A DNA stretch of 64,000 nt, from assembly GCA_934525595.1 (NCBI GenBank), contig CAKSZJ010000018.1, positions 1-64,000 on the forward strand, in the 5' to 3' direction. This DNA is from an uncultured Chiayiivirga sp. GTDB lineage: Bacteria > Pseudomonadota > Gammaproteobacteria > Xanthomonadales > Xanthomonadaceae. Positions within the stretch are counted from its first letter, which is position 1. Each line of letters begins with the position of its first letter. A program made the translations under genes and the position numbers. Of this stretch, positions 40,756 to 56,530 are shown in pieces. The notes below the pieces were generated by a model. The model made no database searches. It had not been told where the DNA came from and saw only the letters and a program-made list of their open reading frames with translations.

Positions 40756-40828
40756 TAAAATCCCGCTCTCGCCAAGGCCGCTGCGCGCGGCCTTTTGCGT
40801 GTGCCGCTGATGGCGGCCTTCTTTTTTC
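40756..40828 (+). promoter_or_regulatory. secA leader: -10 box and two terminator-like hairpins
   Basis: TAAAAT (40756-40761) is a good -10 box, although no clear -35 is visible. Hairpin 1 pairs AAGGCCGC (40774-40781) with GCGGCCTT (40787-40794) and is followed by T residues. Hairpin 2 pairs GCCGC (40803-40807) with GCGGC (40813-40817) and is followed by CTTCTTTTTT. The 3' arm GCGGCCTT occurs twice (also 40813-40820), so the first 5' arm can pair with either copy. The leader may end the upstream transcript, attenuate secA, or both. Confidence 0.55.
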
Positions 40829-40839
40829 CGGAAATCCAC

Positions 40840-43569
<2,730 letters not shown>

Positions 43570-43679
43570 CAGCGGGCCGCGCGGGAATCGGGTGCGCGAA
43601 TGGGCGTCCGTGGAAGCGTGAACGACGCGCCGGGTTTCTGGCTTGTGCGTCACCCTGCCCGTCGCCGCGGGTTCCGTCC

Positions 43680-44663
43680 ATGAGCGATTCCCCGGCCGCA
43701 GCGTCCGAGCCCTGTCCGCCCATCCACGTCGTCGCGGGCGTGCTGAGCGACGCGCGTGGGCGCATCCTGCTGGCGCGGCGCGAGGGCGCACGCGAGCTGG
43801 CCGGGCTGTGGGAATTTCCCGGCGGCAAGGTGGAACCGGGAGAAAGCGCAGGCGAGGCGCTGGCGCGCGAGCTGCAAGAGGAAGTCGGCGTTGTGGTGGA
43901 TCCCGCCGCGGCGCGCCCGCTGATCGCGGTGCCGCACCGCATGGGCAGCGGCAAGCGCATCGTGCTCGATGTCTACCGTATCACACGTTTCAAGGGCCGC
44001 GCGCGCGGCCTGGAGTCGCAGGCGGTGGCCTGGGTCCGGGCCGAATGCCTGTCCGGCTATTCCATGCCCGGCGCCGACCGGCCCGTGGTGGCGGCTCTGT
44101 GCGAGCCTGACGTCTGCCTGCTGATGACGCCGGGCGGCGCCACGGGGGAAACGCTTTTCACGCGGATCGACGAGGCGCTTGCCTCGGGTGCGCGCCGCGT
44201 GATCGTGCGCGGCAAGGTGCCCGGGCTGGAGTCCGTGACTGACGCACTGGCCGCGCTGGCAGTGCGCCACCGTGCGACGGTCCTGTTCGAAAGTGACGCG
44301 CTCGGTCTTGATGCCGCGCTGGCGCTTGCGCGCCGCCCCGGCCTGGGCATGCACATCGCGGCGCATGATCTCGATCGACTGGGTGCTGCCCCGCCGGCCG
44401 ACGGCATCCTGCTGTCGGCTGCGTGCGACAGCGCCCGTGCGCTCGTGCGGGCGCAGGAGGTGGGCGCGGGTTTTGCCGTGATGGACATCCCGGACGCCGG
44501 CGGCGCGCGGCATCCGGAGGCATCCCGGCTCGCGCGTTTTGCCGCGCTGCGCGAGTGCGTGACGATTCCGCTCTATCTGGCCGGCTGCCGCGGCGAGGAT
44601 CTGCCGACCGTCCGTGCGCACGGCGCCCAGGGGCTCGCCCTGCCGCTGCAGGGGCCGGCCTGA
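43680..44663 (+). CDS. Nudix hydrolase fused to a ThiE-like domain
   Basis: The N-terminal half (about 15-140) is a MutT-type Nudix domain with a full box (GGKVEPGESAGEALARELQEEVGV in two parts: GGKVEPGE and RELQEEVGV). It may clean oxidised nucleotides such as 8-oxo-dGTP. The C-terminal half (about 145-325) looks like a thiamine-phosphate synthase/TenI barrel, but the usual phosphate- and pyrimidine-binding motifs are eroded, so catalysis there is doubtful. This fusion downstream of secA is a recurring gammaproteobacterial arrangement. ATG 43680 has no strong ribosome site. Confidence 0.85.
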   Translation: MSDSPAAASEPCPPIHVVAGVLSDARGRILLARREGARELAGLWEFPGGKVEPGESAGEALARELQEEVGVVVDPAAARPLIAVPHRMGSGKRIVLDVYRITRFKGRARGLESQAVAWVRAECLSGYSMPGADRPVVAALCEPDVCLLMTPGGATGETLFTRIDEALASGARRVIVRGKVPGLESVTDALAALAVRHRATVLFESDALGLDAALALARRPGLGMHIAAHDLDRLGAAPPADGILLSAACDSARALVRAQEVGAGFAVMDIPDAGGARHPEASRLARFAALRECVTIPLYLAGCRGEDLPTVRAHGAQGLALPLQGPA

Positions 44664-44675
44664 GCCGCGTGCAAT

Positions 44676-45023
44676 TCAGATCAGCTCGCGCACCACTTCG
44701 GCGGGTCGGCAGACGCGGGTGCCGCGCGGGCCGGAAACGACGGGACGATTGAACAGCACCGGATGGGCGGCAATGGCGGCGAGGATGTGTGCCTCCGGGA
44801 CGTCCGGGGCGTCCAGCCCCAGCTCGGCGCACAGCGCCTCCTTGCTGCGCAGCAGCGCGTTCGCAGGCTTCCCCATGGCCTGGCACAGGGCATGCAGCTG
44901 CGCCGCGTCGAGCGGCGTGTCCATGTAGCGCACGATGTCCGGCTCGATGCCGGCCTCGCGCAGGATGGCCAGCACGGTGCGCGAGGTGCCGCAGGCCGGG
45001 TTGTGGTAGATCACGTATCGCAT
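44676..45023 (-). CDS. ArsC-family reductase (arsenate reductase-like)
   Basis: The 115-aa protein has the glutaredoxin-type ArsC motif HNPACGTSR with Cys11, a helical middle and PVLFNRPVVSGPRGTRVCRP near the C-terminus. These are the expected catalytic Cys and the oxyanion-binding Arg region of the family. It could reduce arsenate with glutathione, but other members act on unrelated thiols. No ars regulator or efflux gene is nearby. It lies 42 bp behind mrpG on the same strand and may be the last gene of that operon. Confidence 0.82.
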   Translation of the reverse strand: MRYVIYHNPACGTSRTVLAILREAGIEPDIVRYMDTPLDAAQLHALCQAMGKPANALLRSKEALCAELGLDAPDVPEAHILAAIAAHPVLFNRPVVSGPRGTRVCRPAEVVRELI

Positions 45024-45065
45024 GGTCGGTACTCGTTGCGGGGTCGTTGCAGCGGCAGACGCGGA

Positions 45066-45449
45066 TCAGCGCGGCGGGTTCCCGCCGGCTCCCGCGGTGT
45101 CGGCATCGCTTGCGTCCGGGTTCGGGGTTTCATCGGCCGGGCACTGCGGCCGGTGGCGCAGCTGCAGCGACAGCGATGCCTTGGACATCATGTGCGCACT
45201 GATCGGCGCGGTGATGATCAGGAACACCGTGATCAGGAGCTCGTGCGGATGCAGCCCATTGCCGATGAGTGCGTGATAGCAGGTCGACACGATCAGCGCC
45301 GACCCCACGCCCATGGTGGTGGCCTTGGTGGGCGCATGCAGGCGCTTGAAGAACTGGTTGAAGCGAACCAGCCCGATCGCCCCGACCAGGGTGAAGAAGC
45401 TCGACACCAGAAGCAGCGCCGACAGCAGCAGCTCGACCAGCGGGTTCAT
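45066..45449 (-). CDS. mrpG: Mrp-type antiporter subunit G
   Basis: The 127-aa protein has three membrane helices (about 5-27, 38-58, 65-88) and the family block GLVRFNQFFKRLHAPTKATTMG. A hydrophilic Asp/Pro/Ala-rich tail of about 35 residues follows. It is a small membrane subunit of the multi-protein cation/proton antiporter. Its ATG overlaps the mrpF stop by 4 nt. Confidence 0.88.
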   Translation of the reverse strand: MNPLVELLLSALLLVSSFFTLVGAIGLVRFNQFFKRLHAPTKATTMGVGSALIVSTCYHALIGNGLHPHELLITVFLIITAPISAHMMSKASLSLQLRHRPQCPADETPNPDASDADTAGAGGNPPR

Positions 45450-45715
45450 TCGATGATGTCCCGGCGCAGCACGAACTTGGTGAGCACCACGGTGCTGGTG
45501 AAGCCGAGCATGGCGATGACCAGGGCGGCCTCGAAGTGGACCTGGGTGCGTGCGTACATGCCGTAGAGCACCAGCAGCATGATCGCGTTGATGTTGAGCG
45601 TATCGAGCGCGAGGATGCGGTCGGGAACGGTTGGGCCGCGCAGCAGGCGCCACAGCGCCAGCAGCATGGCCAGTCCGACGACGTTGAGCGAGATGAGGAT
45701 GGCGGTCTGTATCAC
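45446..45715 (-). CDS. mrpF: Mrp-type antiporter subunit F
   Basis: The 89-aa protein has three membrane helices and the conserved RGPTVPDRILALDTLN. It begins with GTG 45715, which overlaps the mrpE stop as GTGA. It is a structural subunit of the Mrp complex. Confidence 0.9.
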   Translation of the reverse strand: MIQTAILISLNVVGLAMLLALWRLLRGPTVPDRILALDTLNINAIMLLVLYGMYARTQVHFEAALVIAMLGFTSTVVLTKFVLRRDIIE

Positions 45716-46209
45716 GGGAATATCTCCCTGAGCGGCGCCTCGTAGCGCGTCTTGATCTCTGCGATCTCGGTTTCCGGGTCGCGCACGTCAAGCACGTGGA
45801 CGAGCAGGTAGCGGCGATCGTCGCTCAGTTCGGCCGACACCGTGCCCGGCGTGAGCGTGATGAGACTGGCCAGCGCGGTGATGCCGTGGATGTTGGTCAG
45901 GTCCAGCGGAATCCACACCCAGCCGGGTTTCAGCGTGCCGCGCGGCCGCAGCACGAGGCGCGCAACGTGCAGGTTGGCGCGCACGATGTCGTGCAGCATC
46001 ACCGCGATCAGGCGCGGCAGCGGGCGCAGCGAGCCGATATGGGCGAACTCCCGCTCCAGCCGCTGGACGACGTGCGGGATCAGCAGGGCAAGGATCAGCG
46101 CGAGCGTGATGTCGCCCGCGCGGGCCTGGCCGGCCATCAGGAGACCGGTGGCGAAGACCGACAGGCTGAGCGGGATGGACGGCAGGAAACCTTTCAGCGG
46201 ACGCTTCAC
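45712..46209 (-). CDS. mrpE: Mrp-type antiporter subunit E
   Basis: The 165-aa protein has two or three N-terminal helices and the family region LTPGTVSAELSDDRRYLLVHVLDV near the end. I chose GTG 46209, one base after the mrpD stop, since it gives the usual VKRPLKGFLPSIPLSLS start. Longer reading upstream lies inside mrpD and looks wrong. Confidence 0.88.
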   Translation of the reverse strand: MKRPLKGFLPSIPLSLSVFATGLLMAGQARAGDITLALILALLIPHVVQRLEREFAHIGSLRPLPRLIAVMLHDIVRANLHVARLVLRPRGTLKPGWVWIPLDLTNIHGITALASLITLTPGTVSAELSDDRRYLLVHVLDVRDPETEIAEIKTRYEAPLREIFP

Positions 46210-46210
46210 G

Positions 46211-47740
46211 TCAAGGCTCCCGAAGGCGGGGCTGCGGCGCGCGCAGCGCTTCGATGTAGTGCGCCGGCGATGCCAACTGCTCGCCCGTGGAGCGGGTGTA
46301 GCGCAGCAGCGGCCCGGCGGCAACGGTCATTGCCACGACATAGCCCAGCAGCAGGACGATGGCAGCCACTTCCCGCAGCGGTGCACGGGTCGGATTGATC
46401 CGGGGCGGCGTGGCGGCCGGCTCCGGAGAGGCCAGCCAGAACAGGCGGCTTCCGGCGCGCGTCATCGCCACCAGCATGAAGAAGCTGGATGCCAGCACCG
46501 CACTCCACACCCACGCGGTGTGCGGGTCGGGCGTGGCCATGAGTACGGTGAACTTGCCGATGAAGCCCGACAGCGGCGGCAGCCCGATCAGCGCGATGGC
46601 CACCACGAAATAGAGCCCGCCCGAGAGCCAGCCATCGCGGATCGGGAGCAACACGTTGGTGCGGTCGGTGACGCGGTGCCGGCGCACCAGGGCGACGATC
46701 AGGAACAGCGCGGCACCGGCGAAAACGCTGTGCGCAAGGTAGTAAAGACCCGCGCCGACGGCTTCCGCGGTGGCCAGCGAGAAGGCGATGAACAGGGTGC
46801 CGGCAGACGCCAGCACCACATAGCCGGCGAGGATGCGCAGACGCACCGCGGCCAGCGTTCCCAGCCCGGCCATCAGCAGGGTGGCGATGCCGGCCGGCAG
46901 CAGCCAGTCCCAGGCGAAGCCGGACAGGTCGCCGGCCTGCGTTCCGAACAGCAGCGAGAACACCCGCAGCGCGGCGTACGCGCCGACCTTGGTCATGATC
47001 ACCAGCAGCGCGGCAACCGCGGGCTGCGCGCGGCCGTAAGTGGCCGGCAGCCAGAGGTAGAGCGGCAGCACCGCGCCCTTGGCGCAGAACACCACCAGCA
47101 GCAGTCCGCCGGCAGACTGCAGCAGGAAGCGATCCCCGGGCGCCATCTCGCCCGCGCGCGCCGCGATTTCCGCCATGTTGAGCGTGCCTACCAGCCCGTA
47201 CAGCACACCGAGGGCGATGAGGAACAGGGTCGAGGCCGCAACGTTGAATACCACGTAGTGGAAGCCGGTGCGGATGCGCCCGCCACGCGAGCCGCTGAGC
47301 AGCAGGCCGTAGGAAGACGCCAGCAGGATCTCGAAGAACACGAACAGGTTGAACAGGTCGCCGGTCAGGAACGCCCCGTTGAGTCCCATGATCTGGAACT
47401 GCAGCAGGGCGTGGAAATGCGGCGCACGCCGATCCCAGCCGCTGCCCACGTGCAGCAGGCAGGCCGCGCAGAGCAGCGTGGTGACGAGCACCATCCAGGC
47501 CGAGAGGCGGTCGACCATCAGTGCGATGCCCAGCCGCGCCGGCCAGTCGCCGAGCAGGTAGACAATGATGTTTCCGGCGTCGGCGTGGCGCACCAGGGCG
47601 AGCGACAGGACGAGCAGGCCGCCAATGCCCAGCCAGGCCAGGGTGCGCTGCAGCGCGATGCCGCGCCGCTCGAACAGGAGCATCAGCGCGCCGATCACCA
47701 GCGGCCACAGGATCGGCAGCACGGGCAGGTGCGCATTCAT
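46211..47740 (-). CDS. mrpD: Mrp-type antiporter subunit D
   Basis: The 509-aa protein has about 14 membrane helices and belongs to the NuoN/M-like family. Conserved charged sites include the helix-5 Glu in FFEILLASSYGL, the Lys in FCAKGAVLPLYLWLP and the Lys in VIMTKVGAYAALR, all part of the proton path. It is one of the two large ion-moving subunits. The ATG overlaps mrpC by 4 nt. Confidence 0.92.
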   Translation of the reverse strand: MNAHLPVLPILWPLVIGALMLLFERRGIALQRTLAWLGIGGLLVLSLALVRHADAGNIIVYLLGDWPARLGIALMVDRLSAWMVLVTTLLCAACLLHVGSGWDRRAPHFHALLQFQIMGLNGAFLTGDLFNLFVFFEILLASSYGLLLSGSRGGRIRTGFHYVVFNVAASTLFLIALGVLYGLVGTLNMAEIAARAGEMAPGDRFLLQSAGGLLLVVFCAKGAVLPLYLWLPATYGRAQPAVAALLVIMTKVGAYAALRVFSLLFGTQAGDLSGFAWDWLLPAGIATLLMAGLGTLAAVRLRILAGYVVLASAGTLFIAFSLATAEAVGAGLYYLAHSVFAGAALFLIVALVRRHRVTDRTNVLLPIRDGWLSGGLYFVVAIALIGLPPLSGFIGKFTVLMATPDPHTAWVWSAVLASSFFMLVAMTRAGSRLFWLASPEPAATPPRINPTRAPLREVAAIVLLLGYVVAMTVAAGPLLRYTRSTGEQLASPAHYIEALRAPQPRLREP

Positions 47741-48090
47741 CGGTCGCGCTCCGCCGGTTCCGCCCCGTCGACGTGGTCGACGCCGTTGTCGTGGCGCCCG
47801 CGTATGGCAAGCACCAGGATGATCGCGGTCATGGCGAACGAAATCACGATCGCGGTCAGCACCAGCGCCTGCGGCAGCGGATCGACGTGGTTTTCAAGCG
47901 TGGCCGCGACGCCCTCGCGCAGCACGGGAGGCACTCCGGGGCGCAGCCTTCCGGCCGAGAAGATCAGCAGGTTGGTGGCGTAGGAGAGCAGGGTCAGGCC
48001 GAGGATCAGGTCGAAGCTGCGCGAGCGCAGCAGCAGGTAGACGCCGGCTGCGGTCAGGATGCCGATGGCGCTGGCCAGTGCGATATCCAT
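47737..48090 (-). CDS. mrpC: Mrp-type antiporter subunit C
   Basis: The 117-aa NuoK-like protein has three membrane helices and LILGLTLLSYATNLLIFSAGRL. DPLPQALVLTAIVISFAMTAIILVLAIR covers the third helix in parts. The ATG at 48090 shares a base with the mrpAB stop. Confidence 0.92.
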   Translation of the reverse strand: MDIALASAIGILTAAGVYLLLRSRSFDLILGLTLLSYATNLLIFSAGRLRPGVPPVLREGVAATLENHVDPLPQALVLTAIVISFAMTAIILVLAIRGRHDNGVDHVDGAEPAERDR

Positions 48091-50918
48091 CAGGCGCGCC
48101 TCCCGCGCGAGCGCGCTGGATCCGGCCGGCGGATCTTGGCGCGCCAGCTTTCGCGCGTCAGCGAGGGGCGCACGCCGCCGAGGGTGGAGAGGATCAGCAT
48201 CGCCGCGCCGAACACGACCAGGCACACACCCAAGTCGAATCCCATCGCGCTGCTCAGCGGCACCGGACCGATCAGCGGCAGCGACGGCGCTGCGTGGCCG
48301 GTGGTCAGGAACGGAAGGCCCCAGGCCAGCGGCGCCAGGCCGGACGTCGCAGCGATCAGCAGGCCCGCGCCGATGCAGCACAGGTAGTTGATGTGGAACT
48401 GCCGCTCGAATGCCGCCATGCCCTGGATCAGGTATTGCAGCAGCACCGGGATCACCAGCACCAGACCGGCGATGAAGCCGCCGCCGGGCGCGTTGTGGCC
48501 GCGCAGGAAGAGGTAGATCGACACGGTCAGCGCAAGGGGAAAGACGATCTGGCTCAGGTCGGCCGCCATCGGCAGCGTGACCGGGGCCTCTTCGACCTCT
48601 TCCTCCGGGGCCAGGCGCGTGCGCTTGAGCAGGGCGTGTACGATGAGCGCGGCGATCGCGAACACGGTGATTTCGCCGAAGGTGTCGAAGCCGCGGAAGT
48701 CCACCAGGATCACGTTGACGACGTTGTGGCCGTGCCCCTCGGGCAGGGCGCGCGCCAGCATCTCTCCGGCGATGGTCTGGCTCGGGCGGGCAAGCATGGC
48801 CCATGCCAGGCCACCGGTTCCCAGCCCTGCCGCCAGTGCGATGGCAATGTCGCGCCAGCGCCGCGCGGGTGAAGGCCCCGCCAGTGACTCCTTGGGCAGA
48901 TAGTTGAGCGCCAGCAGCATCAGGGCAAGGGTCACCAGCTCCACCAGGATCTGGGTGAGCGCCAGGTCCGGCGCGGAGAAATAGACGAAGGTCATGCTCA
49001 CCGTCAGGCCGACCGCGCCGAGCACGATCACCGCGATCAGGCGCTGGCGGAAATTCGCCAGCGTGGTCAGCGTTCCGAGCACCAGGATCAGCCAGACGAG
49101 CCATCCCAGCGGCGGCAGGGAAGCGAAATCCCCACGCGTGGGCAGCACCGGCATCTGCCCCGAGGAGGCCATCGGCGCCATCCCGAGGATCAGCGCGACG
49201 AACACCAGCAGGAACAGGCTGCGCTGCACGCTGCCGTTGGCGATGGCGCGGGTGAATCGGTCGCCGAACGCGAACAGGCGCTCGACGTTGATCTGGAAGA
49301 GGCGGCGCCCGAGCGACTCGCGCACGATCGCATGCAGATTGAGCAGGCGGTTGAGGCCGAAGTAGAGCACGACGCCGCCGACCAGCCCGATCAGGCTCAT
49401 GAAGAAGGGGCGGTTGAAACCGTGCCAGATGGCCAGGCTGTAGTCGGGCATGGCGTCGCCCAGCACCGCGAACGCAGCGGATTTCAGCAGCGGCGCCACC
49501 GTCCAGGCCGGCGCCATGCCGACTGCCAGACAGGTGACTACCAGCACCTCCACCGGCAGCTTCATCCAGCGCGGCGATTCGTGCGGCGCCTCTTCCAGCG
49601 CGCGCGGTCCGCGGCCGAAGAAGGTCTCGTGCACGAAGCGCAGGCTGTAGGCCACGCCCAGCATCGCCGCCAGGACCGCCGCGGCGGTCATCAGGTTGCG
49701 CATCGTTTCGTTGGAGCTGATGTCCAGCGCCTGGGCGAAGAACATCTCCTTGCTCAGGAAGCCGTTGAGCAGCGGCACGCCTGCCATCGCCAGCGACGCG
49801 ATGATCGCCAGCGTGCTGGTGATGGGCATGAAGCGGCGCAGGTTTCCGAGCCGGCGCATGTCGCGCGTGCCGGTTTCGTGATCGATGATGCCCGCCGCCA
49901 TGAACAGCGATGCCTTGAAGGTGGCGTGGTTGAGGATGTGGAACAGGCCCGCCACCACCGCCATCGGCGAGGACAGACCGAACAGCAGGGTGATGAGGCC
50001 CAGGTGCGAGATCGTCGAGTAGGCGAGCAGGCCCTTGATGTCATGCTGGAAAATCGCGTACCAGGCGCCCAGCAGCAGGGTCAGCGCACCGATGCCGCTG
50101 ACGACGTAGAAGAACATGTCGGTGCCGGCCAGCACCGGATGCAGGCGCGCCAGCAGGAAAACGCCCGCTTTCACCATGGTGGCCGAGTGCAGGTAGGCGG
50201 ACACCGGCGTGGGCGCGGCCATTGCGTGCGGCAGCCAGAAATGGAACGGGAACTGCGCGCTCTTGGTGAATACGCCCAGCAGTACCAGCCCGAGGATCCA
50301 GGGGTAACTCGCGCTGGCGCGGATCGCATCGCCCGCCGCCAGTACCGCGTCGAGATCGAAGCTGCCGACCTCGCGTCCGATCAGCAGCACGCCGGCCAGC
50401 AGCGCGAATCCGCCGCCGCCGGTGATTGCCAGCGCCATTTTCGCGCCTTCGCGCGCATCCTCGCGCTGCGACCAGTAGCCGATCAGCAGGAACGAGCTGA
50501 TGCTGGTCAGTTCCCAGAACACCACCAGAACCAGGAGATTGCCCGCGATCACCAGACCCAGCATCGCGCCCATGAACAGCAGCAGGAAGGCGAAGAAGCG
50601 CGGTGCACTGTCTTCCTCGTCGAGGTAGTAGCGCGCGTACATCACCACCAGCGCGCCGATCGCCAGCACCATCAGTGCAAACATCCAGGCCAGGCCGTCC
50701 AGACGCAGGCTCAGCGTCAGGCCGACCTGCGAAGCCCAGGCCAGCGCGGCCGTGCTCACCTCGCCGTTCAGCACGGAGGGGCGGAGCTGCGCCAGCAGCG
50801 TGATGCCGAGCAGGGGCGCAAGGCCCGCCAGCCAGCCGATGACGCGCCGTGAGGCACGGTGCGCCAGCGCGACCAGTACGGCGGCGAGGAAGGGGATGGC
50901 AAGCACCAGGAGCAGCAT
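48090..50918 (-). CDS. mrpA: Fused Mrp-type antiporter subunits A and B
   Basis: The 942-aa protein combines MrpA with a MrpB-like C-terminal region. The NuoL-like part (about 1-500) has FWELTSISSFLLIGYW, SAQFPFHFWLPHAMAAPTPVSAYLHSATMVKAG in parts, and KEMFFAQAL. The MrpA C-terminal part and MbhD-like helices run about 570-720. The MrpB-like end (about 760-920) has LRGHNAPGGGFIAGLV. Together with C, D, E, F and G it should exchange Na+ or K+ for protons. A GGAGG site precedes ATG 50918. Fused AB marks a group 2 (Pha-like) Mrp system. Confidence 0.92.
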   Translation of the reverse strand: MLLLVLAIPFLAAVLVALAHRASRRVIGWLAGLAPLLGITLLAQLRPSVLNGEVSTAALAWASQVGLTLSLRLDGLAWMFALMVLAIGALVVMYARYYLDEEDSAPRFFAFLLLFMGAMLGLVIAGNLLVLVVFWELTSISSFLLIGYWSQREDAREGAKMALAITGGGGFALLAGVLLIGREVGSFDLDAVLAAGDAIRASASYPWILGLVLLGVFTKSAQFPFHFWLPHAMAAPTPVSAYLHSATMVKAGVFLLARLHPVLAGTDMFFYVVSGIGALTLLLGAWYAIFQHDIKGLLAYSTISHLGLITLLFGLSSPMAVVAGLFHILNHATFKASLFMAAGIIDHETGTRDMRRLGNLRRFMPITSTLAIIASLAMAGVPLLNGFLSKEMFFAQALDISSNETMRNLMTAAAVLAAMLGVAYSLRFVHETFFGRGPRALEEAPHESPRWMKLPVEVLVVTCLAVGMAPAWTVAPLLKSAAFAVLGDAMPDYSLAIWHGFNRPFFMSLIGLVGGVVLYFGLNRLLNLHAIVRESLGRRLFQINVERLFAFGDRFTRAIANGSVQRSLFLLVFVALILGMAPMASSGQMPVLPTRGDFASLPPLGWLVWLILVLGTLTTLANFRQRLIAVIVLGAVGLTVSMTFVYFSAPDLALTQILVELVTLALMLLALNYLPKESLAGPSPARRWRDIAIALAAGLGTGGLAWAMLARPSQTIAGEMLARALPEGHGHNVVNVILVDFRGFDTFGEITVFAIAALIVHALLKRTRLAPEEEVEEAPVTLPMAADLSQIVFPLALTVSIYLFLRGHNAPGGGFIAGLVLVIPVLLQYLIQGMAAFERQFHINYLCCIGAGLLIAATSGLAPLAWGLPFLTTGHAAPSLPLIGPVPLSSAMGFDLGVCLVVFGAAMLILSTLGGVRPSLTRESWRAKIRRPDPARSRGRRA

Positions 50919-50968
50919 CAGGGCCTCCCGGCGGGGGGGCGTGCCCCCGGCCGATCCTGCCGCGCCGC

Positions 50969-51002
50969 ACCGACGCCCTGTACCGAGGGGCAGGGCGTCG
51001 GT
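50969..51002. terminator. Strong hairpin between yceH and mrpAB
   Basis: ACCGACGCCCTG (50969-50980) is repeated inverted perfectly at 50991-51002 with a 10-nt loop. It follows the yceH stop on the minus strand. There is no T-run, so it may be a Rho-linked or 3'-protecting stem rather than a simple terminator. Confidence 0.55.
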
Positions 51003-51014
51003 CTTGTGCTGGCC

Positions 51015-51692
51015 TCAGGCCGGTGCATCGGCATCCGGCGTGGCGTGCCCGGCCTCCAGCGCCGCGACACGTGCTTCGAGCGCCTCGATCCGCGCGAGCA
51101 GCTCAGCCGCTGCGCCGGCGGGTGACGGCCGCGCGGACGCCGCGATCGCCTCCACGTTCACCGGGCCGCAGAGCAGGTGCGCCCAGCGGTCTTCGCGCTG
51201 GCCCGCGCTGCGCGGCAGCAGGGTCACCAGCGCCGGAGCGCGCTGCGACAGGCGCTCGAGCGCGTGGCGCACGTCGTCCGCACTGGCGAATCGGCCGATC
51301 CGCTCGCCGCGGGTGAAGATCTCGTTGAGCGTCTGCGGACCGCGCAGCAGCAAGATGCACAGCGCGGCCTGCTGCTGCGTCGTGATGCCGTAGGCCGATG
51401 CGAAGCGGTGCTCCCAGCGCTGCGCGCGTGCAGCATGCTGGCTGCGCACCATCTGGCGCGGTTCGAGCTGGCGCAGTGCGTGGCCAACCTCGCCTGAAGA
51501 AAGGTCCATCAGAGGATCGCGGCTGGTCCTCTGGTTGCAGGCCAGGGTCAGCGCGTTCTCGGTCAGCGGATACTGGTCCGGCGTGGTGGCTTCCTTTTCG
51601 ATCAGGGAGCCGAGGACGCGAGCCTCGATGGGCGAAAGACGCAGGGCTTCAGGCAACGTGGCGGCATCGGCGGTAACGTCGGTGTCGTTCAT
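51015..51692 (-). CDS. yceH: YceH family protein (DUF480)
   Basis: The 225-aa protein has two winged-helix domains with the family block LSPIEARVLGSLIEKEATTPDQYPLT and NALTLACNQ, and a C-terminal coiled-coil tail (AAELLARIEALEARVAALEAG). The molecular role of the family is not known; the fold suggests DNA or RNA binding. I chose ATG 51692, since the upstream open frame lacks family features. It is divergent from the ABC-F gene with a 170-bp gap. Confidence 0.9.
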   Translation of the reverse strand: MNDTDVTADAATLPEALRLSPIEARVLGSLIEKEATTPDQYPLTENALTLACNQRTSRDPLMDLSSGEVGHALRQLEPRQMVRSQHAARAQRWEHRFASAYGITTQQQAALCILLLRGPQTLNEIFTRGERIGRFASADDVRHALERLSQRAPALVTLLPRSAGQREDRWAHLLCGPVNVEAIAASARPSPAGAAAELLARIEALEARVAALEAGHATPDADAPA

Positions 51693-51862
51693 CGTGGCGT
51701 TTTCGGCGGTTTCGGAGCGTGAACATAGAGCCTTCCCATGCTGCACCGCAAGAGCGGACGCGCGATTTGCAGCTCCCGAGGACCTTGCCCATGGCAGCTT
51801 CATGAGGCGGCCGGGCTAGAATGCGCCCCCGCCCGGGCCATGCACTCCCTTCCAGCCACGCC

Positions 51863-53818
<1,956 letters not shown>

Positions 53819-53886
53819 TTTTCTTCAGCGGCACCCCCACCTGCCATGCGCTTTCGCACTTCACTCCAGTTACAGCTCATTCCGCC

Positions 53887-54195
53887 ATGCCGATCTATGC
53901 CTTCCATTGCGATGCCTGCGGGCACGAGTTCGACCGCCTGCAGAAGCTCTCCGATCCGGATCCTGACGCCTGCCCGGCCTGCGGCCAGGCCGCGCCGCGC
54001 CGCCTGCTGAGCGCGCCGCAGTTCCGCCTCGCGGGAGGTGGCTGGTACGAAACCGACTTCAAGAAGGACGGCGAGAAAAAGCACAATCTCGCTGATTCGG
54101 GCGGCGCTGGCGACAAGGCCGCGGCACCCGAACCGGCCGCCAAGCCTGCCGCAGCAGCGGCCGCTCCGGCCGCACCCGCCTCCGCCTCCGAGTGA
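53887..54195 (+). CDS. FmdB-type zinc ribbon protein
   Basis: The 102-aa protein starts MPIYAFHCDACGHEFDRLQKL and has two CxxC pairs (Cys8/Cys11 and Cys29/Cys32), forming a zinc ribbon. LLSAPQFRLAGGGWYETDFK follows in family fashion. The last 35 residues are almost only Ala, Pro and Lys. The family is common but its role is unclear. It follows the ABC-F gene by 68 bp and converges on the lysR gene. Confidence 0.88.
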   Translation: MPIYAFHCDACGHEFDRLQKLSDPDPDACPACGQAAPRRLLSAPQFRLAGGGWYETDFKKDGEKKHNLADSGGAGDKAAAPEPAAKPAAAAAAPAAPASASE

Positions 54196-54217
54196 AACCG
54201 CCTGCCGCGGGCGCGCC

Positions 54218-56527
<2,310 letters not shown>

Positions 56528-56530
56528 ATC

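Noticed and set aside
40795..40839. Arrest-peptide gene like secM, or a longer SecA start
   Set aside because: The short in-frame stretch lies inside terminator-like hairpins, has no ribosome site and no arrest motif; SecA family members begin at MLNKLL.
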